Translations under genes and position numbers: made by a program
From: Corallochytrium limacisporum
Lineage: Eukaryota > Opisthokonta
DNA length: 64,000 nt
NCBI GenBank assembly: GCA_002811645.1
Contig: PDIP01000122.1
Span: 53,920 to 117,919 of the forward strand
Direction of reading: 5' to 3'
Notes under the pieces: generated by a model
What the model was told of the DNA's origin: nothing
The model's input: the letters and a program-made list of their open reading frames with translations, nothing else
Databases searched by the model: none
Part shown: one piece after another, positions 60,401-64,000 of the stretch
Layout: every line of letters begins with the position of its first letter
Numbering within the stretch: the first letter of the stretch is position 1

Positions 60401-63400
60401 GACTGATGGAGAGTGTAGCCGTGGACCGTTCATGATGCATCTTTCCAGTGTGTACTGTGCACGCTCGACAAACTTCCGTGGCGCAAAGTACAGGACTGCA
60501 CGAAGTGTGGGCAGGAACCGCTGGGACGGGGGGAAACAACCCATGACCAGGATCAGCAAGATGAAACCACGGATGCGACTGGACGCAGAAGGATTGCGGT
60601 GTAGCTGCTTGATGATCTGGCAGAGAATCTCATCGCGCATGTTAGGGTCCACAATGCCGGGTTCAATGATGGCTCGCAGGCGTCCGTTCATGGCTCCCGG
60701 TTTGCGATCATCGACCACAATATCATCCTCCTTGCGCAAATCAGATGCCTCGTGAGCATGGAGGCCACTGAGCTGACCAAGGGAACTGACGCTGTCCCTG
60801 TCGTCGTCCTTTTTCTTCTTCATCAGGCCAAACAATGAGCCACGGGAGCTGCTCCGGCTCATTCCGCTGTCGCCATTTAAGTCCCCGAGACTGATGTTAG
60901 AGCCGCGCTTCTTCCTGCCATCCTTGTCTTGGCCCATGCCATTAAGCGAAGTATTACTGCCACGAATGGAGCTAACCAGGGATGAATTGGACAGGCGGCC
61001 CTCCTTGCGTGCATTCTTGCTCTTTCTGCAAGGTCGGTTGTCCACAGGGCTGTCGAGATCGGCATCTTCAGCTGAGATTGCGAAGTACTTGGGCTCCACA
61101 ATATCACCCATGAATTTTTGAATGTGCACAAAGATCTTGAGGGCCCGTCGACGCATCTGCTCCGTACGTAGAGCCAGCAACGGACGCTTGAGCGGTTGAC
61201 GCGTGTAGAACGGGTCGAGACCATTAAAGTACTGACGTGCAAAGAGCTTGAAATTATTTGCGGAAATGTCGTCAGCAGGCTCCGGATCGGTCTCCATTAT
61301 CGAAGTTGTGTTCTCACCCTCCTCCTCATCGTCCTCAACAATCGGCTCTGGTTCCTGCTCTAAGAAATCGAAAGCACTAGAAATCATGGCAGTAGCCTGC
61401 ATGAGCATTATATCATCCATCTGATTGGCATTGTACTGTGCCATGCGCAAAGCCCGAGCCTCATCCTGTGCCTTAATGTACTTTTGCTGAGCCAGCCACT
61501 GGCGCACCAGGTACCCTTTACTCATTGCCGTGAGCTTAGCCATGGTTTCGCGGAACAGTCTAATTCGACTAGCGCCCTTGTAAACACGCCAAGCATTCTG
61601 AAGCTTCCGCACGCATACGCGGAGGTATAAATATTGTTCTCGAGCACGAGCGCAGCGGTACCATTTCTGTATGGCAATAGTGGCACTCCGTTTCTCAAGG
61701 AAGTGCTTCCGGTCAAGCCATGCGCGTGCAGCCCGCTGGATTTTTACGACGTACTTTCGCAGTGCCATTCCCTTCACGCGGCTCAGTTCTTCCGCCTGTT
61801 TCATCTTCAGGAAGACCTTCGTGTATCCGATCTGCCAGTCCTGGTCCGGTAGCCCCTTGTTCAGAATTTCCTCACACTTTTCGTGCATCTCTACATTGCG
61901 GAAGCGGGCACTCGGAGCTACAATCCAGAACACATTCACAAAGTCGGCAAACTCGTAACGGATAGCGTAGCCGTTCTTGCGCACATTGATAGTCTCCATC
62001 ATACCAGAGTATCGCAGCTGCTTCAGGACCAAACCGGATTTGAAATTCAGGGGCTTCTTTTCAGTGTTGGGTTTCACACAGCGAATAAAGGAAGGCTCAG
62101 CTTCAGCCAGCGTTTTCAGTAGAGACTGCAGAGACTTGGCAAAGCGAGCAGCAACTGACGTGCCTTTTTTCTTTGCACTAGCGCCCTGCTCAATCTCGCG
62201 AATCTGGTCCCTGAAAAGCTCAGTCAGTAGCGATAGATTAGAGTGAGTAACGACCCTAAGCAGATCCTGACCAAACCGATTCTTGTTCTTTTCCAGGAAC
62301 CCCTCACAGTCGTAATGGACATCGCCAGCGTAATGATGCACACCGAATACCGTGTCCTGACCGGGTAGCTTCTGATAGTACGGATCCTTGTTGTGGTTAT
62401 CTTCAAGCTTCAGGTAGAGGGACTCATCGGTACCACGGGGGAAGAAGGTCTCTTCGTCAATCAGGTTGATAATACTAACTGGGCTATTAAACAACATCTT
62501 GAGACAAGGCTCATTGTCTTGGAAATCCAGCGTTTCCCAGTTGATGCCTTCCTCCCGATAAATGTCCTGCTCAATCTTGAACACAAACTGCACAAAAACC
62601 TGCTGCAGGGCTTCGTTCGCGTAGTTGATACACAACTGCTCAAAAGAATTTTGTTCAAAGACTTCAAACCCGAAAATGTCCAACACACCAATGCGTTGCC
62701 GCGTTGACGCTAATCCCTGACTAATCTTCATATTGATAGCATCTACTACTTCACTGAATAGTGACGCATAGACACCTTGGATCAGAATCTGTACATTCTT
62801 GGCAGCCTCGGCCACAGAGATGGCATTCTTGTATGTTTCGTGGCGTAGCTTGGTGGTGCGGACACAAATTGCGTCCTCTAAATCAGACTTCTCCAAACCC
62901 AGTAGCGAGAGTGCTACCTGTAGATGTGTAGAATCCTTGAGACTGGATCCATCTCCCTTTCCTGTAAATTCCAAGTTACCCAAATGCAACAACAGGGCCA
63001 AAACTGTAAAGTAATCATCCATGCGATCGTCTGAAATGTTCAGTGCTTTCATACCAGCGATGACCTCTTGAAAATCCACTGCATCATCGACACCGTCAAT
63101 GCTTACACAATCACCACCAGTGAGAATCTTGAAGTCCTTGACGTTCTTTAGGAACAATCGACTCTTCAATGTTTCGCTCGCGCCCGCCACCAATTGGTAG
63201 AAAATATGGTAATTGCGCTCTCCCTTGGACTGAAACGTCAAACGACTACGTTCCAAAAGAAACTGTTGTGCTGACGCATGTGTAATATTACCACCCTTGA
63301 ACTCTACCGATAAGAACTTACCGAAGCGGGAGGAGTTGTCATTACGAAGGGTCTTTGCATTTCCTAGTGCCTCAAAAATTGGATTCGTCGCAGTCAGGAG

Positions 63401-63943
63401 ACTTTCAATATCACTAGCTGCCCGACTGCAAAATATAAAGTAGCGCAGAGCGAGCTTGGTAGTCTCGGTCTTTCCTGCACCGGACTCACCGCTAATCAAT
63501 AGAGCCTGTGGCTTGGAGTACTTGCGCATGCGCTCGTAGGCCTGATCACACACGGCGTAGACGTGTGGGTCACGGTCCTGCAGTTCGTTTCCCCGGTATT
63601 GTATCATGACTTTCTCTCCATAAATATCAAGCTGCTTGTATGGATTCAGTGCCACCAAAATCTGTGCCGTATATGTGTAAATGATGCCCTCCTGATATCT
63701 CTGGCGAAGATTATGCAACAGACCTCCATCATGGAGTTCCGGTAGATCTATCATATCGTTGTAGTGCCGTCTCATAGCGGGATTCATTGGCCGCAATTCT
63801 TCGAATTTTTCCCTTGGAATGAGCAAGATCCTTTCATCTTCATCTCGTACTTTCATGCCACCATTTGTTAGCGACAGAATACGGGCCCCCAAACGGACCT
63901 CGCCGCCAAGGGGAACCCAAACCCAGTCACCCTTTCGGACCAT
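57440..63943 (-). CDS. Class VII-type myosin (motor-IQ-MyTH4-FERM-SH3-MyTH4-FERM)
   Basis: Unconventional myosin of 2,167 residues in one frame (human MYO7A 2,215). The motor has P-loop GESGAGKT (152-159), switch I NDNSSRFGKF and switch II LDIFGFEVF, then IQ motifs (about 735-830). After an acidic linker comes MyTH4-1 (about 890-1175, with a Ser-rich insertion at about 985-1070), FERM-1, an SH3 domain (about 1495-1560, KVNFKSPDD...GDLITIL), MyTH4-2 and FERM-2 to about 2060. A basic Ala/Arg/Gly tail of about 100 residues is extra. There is no long single alpha-helix after the IQs. Such myosins act in filopodia, stereocilia and adhesion. The N-terminus begins with a normal SH3-like subdomain, so the start is good. 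Confidence 0.95.
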   Translation of the reverse strand: MVRKGDWVWVPLGGEVRLGARILSLTNGGMKVRDEDERILLIPREKFEELRPMNPAMRRHYNDMIDLPELHDGGLLHNLRQRYQEGIIYTYTAQILVALNPYKQLDIYGEKVMIQYRGNELQDRDPHVYAVCDQAYERMRKYSKPQALLISGESGAGKTETTKLALRYFIFCSRAASDIESLLTATNPIFEALGNAKTLRNDNSSRFGKFLSVEFKGGNITHASAQQFLLERSRLTFQSKGERNYHIFYQLVAGASETLKSRLFLKNVKDFKILTGGDCVSIDGVDDAVDFQEVIAGMKALNISDDRMDDYFTVLALLLHLGNLEFTGKGDGSSLKDSTHLQVALSLLGLEKSDLEDAICVRTTKLRHETYKNAISVAEAAKNVQILIQGVYASLFSEVVDAINMKISQGLASTRQRIGVLDIFGFEVFEQNSFEQLCINYANEALQQVFVQFVFKIEQDIYREEGINWETLDFQDNEPCLKMLFNSPVSIINLIDEETFFPRGTDESLYLKLEDNHNKDPYYQKLPGQDTVFGVHHYAGDVHYDCEGFLEKNKNRFGQDLLRVVTHSNLSLLTELFRDQIREIEQGASAKKKGTSVAARFAKSLQSLLKTLAEAEPSFIRCVKPNTEKKPLNFKSGLVLKQLRYSGMMETINVRKNGYAIRYEFADFVNVFWIVAPSARFRNVEMHEKCEEILNKGLPDQDWQIGYTKVFLKMKQAEELSRVKGMALRKYVVKIQRAARAWLDRKHFLEKRSATIAIQKWYRCARAREQYLYLRVCVRKLQNAWRVYKGASRIRLFRETMAKLTAMSKGYLVRQWLAQQKYIKAQDEARALRMAQYNANQMDDIMLMQATAMISSAFDFLEQEPEPIVEDDEEEGENTTSIMETDPEPADDISANNFKLFARQYFNGLDPFYTRQPLKRPLLALRTEQMRRRALKIFVHIQKFMGDIVEPKYFAISAEDADLDSPVDNRPCRKSKNARKEGRLSNSSLVSSIRGSNTSLNGMGQDKDGRKKRGSNISLGDLNGDSGMSRSSSRGSLFGLMKKKKDDDRDSVSSLGQLSGLHAHEASDLRKEDDIVVDDRKPGAMNGRLRAIIEPGIVDPNMRDEILCQIIKQLHRNPSASSRIRGFILLILVMGCFPPSQRFLPTLRAVLYFAPRKFVERAQYTLERCIMNGPRLHSPSVYETNMVKLRQPIAIKVMFVDDRSHNFVIDMSTTAKEVVHMIKSQLRQQNRYGFSLFISVSGIGTCIGSGNNKILDWVARAERRGEQMGIPARDNRFVIYYKKEMFPPWNEDLDAVSVQLEYLQITFGVASGAYPPRDEVLVNYLAMRIYIEFGGISKRNARNIEEVIPGWLPQGDEIKPEKWIRAAAEVIKNSSFAQRKASSLEVQQLMIDYIVKQYPLQFTRIYKDIKFLKPYSPDDAVAVAVGRMGIFVINENLEIMSKVAYADIIAIEEGYRLGSHKTRPIIVRTFSGVTFIMVCESNDFKEFITDILREHGKRSKYAVAKVNFKSPDDPSLLSFRPGDLITILKRPTKGRGLCYGECERTGAAGYFPLSYVHVLPVNEKPTPEMMNVISNSSLVFVQAVFQHNTLEEFAADYFTQRPDRKKNVTLPWEWDKNELPKACLKHVAEDPELEKAALAGNRSILRFMGDMSRKSNVSDFELLNNVVGLAIKVDALRDEIFSQVTKQITNNSNTVSEAKGWELMFALCGVTYPTPILISYIESILNCNSSRRIAAACLTRLHKIRRLPKRESLLHPLEYESVRNNAKPIHVEVHLPDTSYRRYEVFSYTRRGDLLTQVAHDLDFRSLDGFALFVRFPEEGLTACMHRDCFLFDFMNRVIVVNNIRIDAPFHVLIRRRAWRADEIGEDPVADNLFHYWQTIPNLHKGYYDVSRQEAIMCAVYQYIVKYGDDLPPTTSQVKRRVQRLMPTDLLPNQDMDQLVLDFQKAYRENRSLPAGKAKRSLLDLLKKHSAAGVAYFDGKQVFGKSSKSIVIGISPERIEIYEARNRGLLTRVNYGDISNWYARDDRIVVKGRAAATGEAVSVKFTSRSADEISDLITAYGVSIDREEHARGTKRGTLRGTFRRGGGNKSSAAKGGRRAAKQAAAAQKAGYGSVHVTQQTAGSAQPATESPAQEPQSAEARASAGGSSRQKAATDSALYTTAKKTEP

Positions 63944-64000
63944 TGTGTTGTTATGGGTGTTGTTTGATCAGTGATCAAGTCAATGTCTATAACTACCGTA
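63944..64000. other. Myosin upstream flank
   Basis: Only 57 bp of the myosin 5' flank are present. The promoter is mostly outside the window. Confidence 0.6.

Noticed and set aside
1-64000. CRISPR arrays, operons, insertion sequences, prophage
   Set aside because: The gene set, spliceosomal intron and spacing are eukaryotic. No regularly spaced repeats, transposase or phage genes were found.

Overview
This is nuclear DNA from a unicellular eukaryote, probably from the opisthokont/holozoan or a neighbouring (Amorphea) lineage. That placement is inferred from gene content: a full-length IP3 receptor, a class VII-type MyTH4-FERM myosin, Rheb, a DNAJC12 homologue, a FYR-domain protein, and CCDC13-like and TEX47-like proteins usually found in ciliated lineages. 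Two genes do not fit an animal/fungal picture: a topoisomerase VI-A/SPO11-3 type SPO11 and a bacterial/plant (ArgA) type N-acetylglutamate synthase. I cannot name the species. A corallochytrean-like, secondarily intron-poor holozoan is one guess, held with low confidence.

I support 22 protein genes. Only one needs an intron (the FYR gene, 92 nt, yeast-like splice signals). The 9.3 kb IP3 receptor and the 6.5 kb myosin are uninterrupted reading frames. I could not support any rRNA gene, complete tRNA, CRISPR array or intact transposon.

Layout: 1-7.7 kb has an ABCG half-transporter, a CCDC13-like coiled-coil protein and an unknown 154-residue protein. 7.8-17.0 kb is the IP3 receptor. 17.0-19.6 kb is intergenic with a 960 bp assembly gap. 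19.6-28.8 kb is a dense block: TRAPPC3, SPO11/Top6A, a BLUF/TEX47-like gene with a broken frame, RHEB, DNAJC12, eIF3J, the FYR gene and NDUFS7. 28.8-39.5 kb is about 10.7 kb with no recognisable gene; it is full of homopolymers, pyrimidine and purine tracts and microsatellites, and has a 478 bp gap. 39.5-57.2 kb has a methyltransferase, NAGS, XRCC3, a TMEM64/TVP38-like protein, MsrB, RNA polymerase III subunit RPC3, a YdcZ-type transporter, a mitochondrial beta-barrel protein and ABCB10. 57.4-63.9 kb is myosin VII.

The genes do not form an operon or a single pathway. Themes are mitochondrial function (NDUFS7, NAGS, ABCB10, the Tom40/VDAC-like protein, perhaps MsrB), signalling and calcium (IP3R, RHEB), DNA breaks and repair (SPO11/Top6A, XRCC3), trafficking (TRAPPC3, TMEM64-like) and core expression (eIF3J, RPC3). 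The clearest large-scale pattern is strand order: every one of the nine plus-strand genes is followed tail-to-tail by a minus-strand gene, with stop-to-stop gaps of about 93-507 bp. Divergent (head-to-head) intervals are larger.
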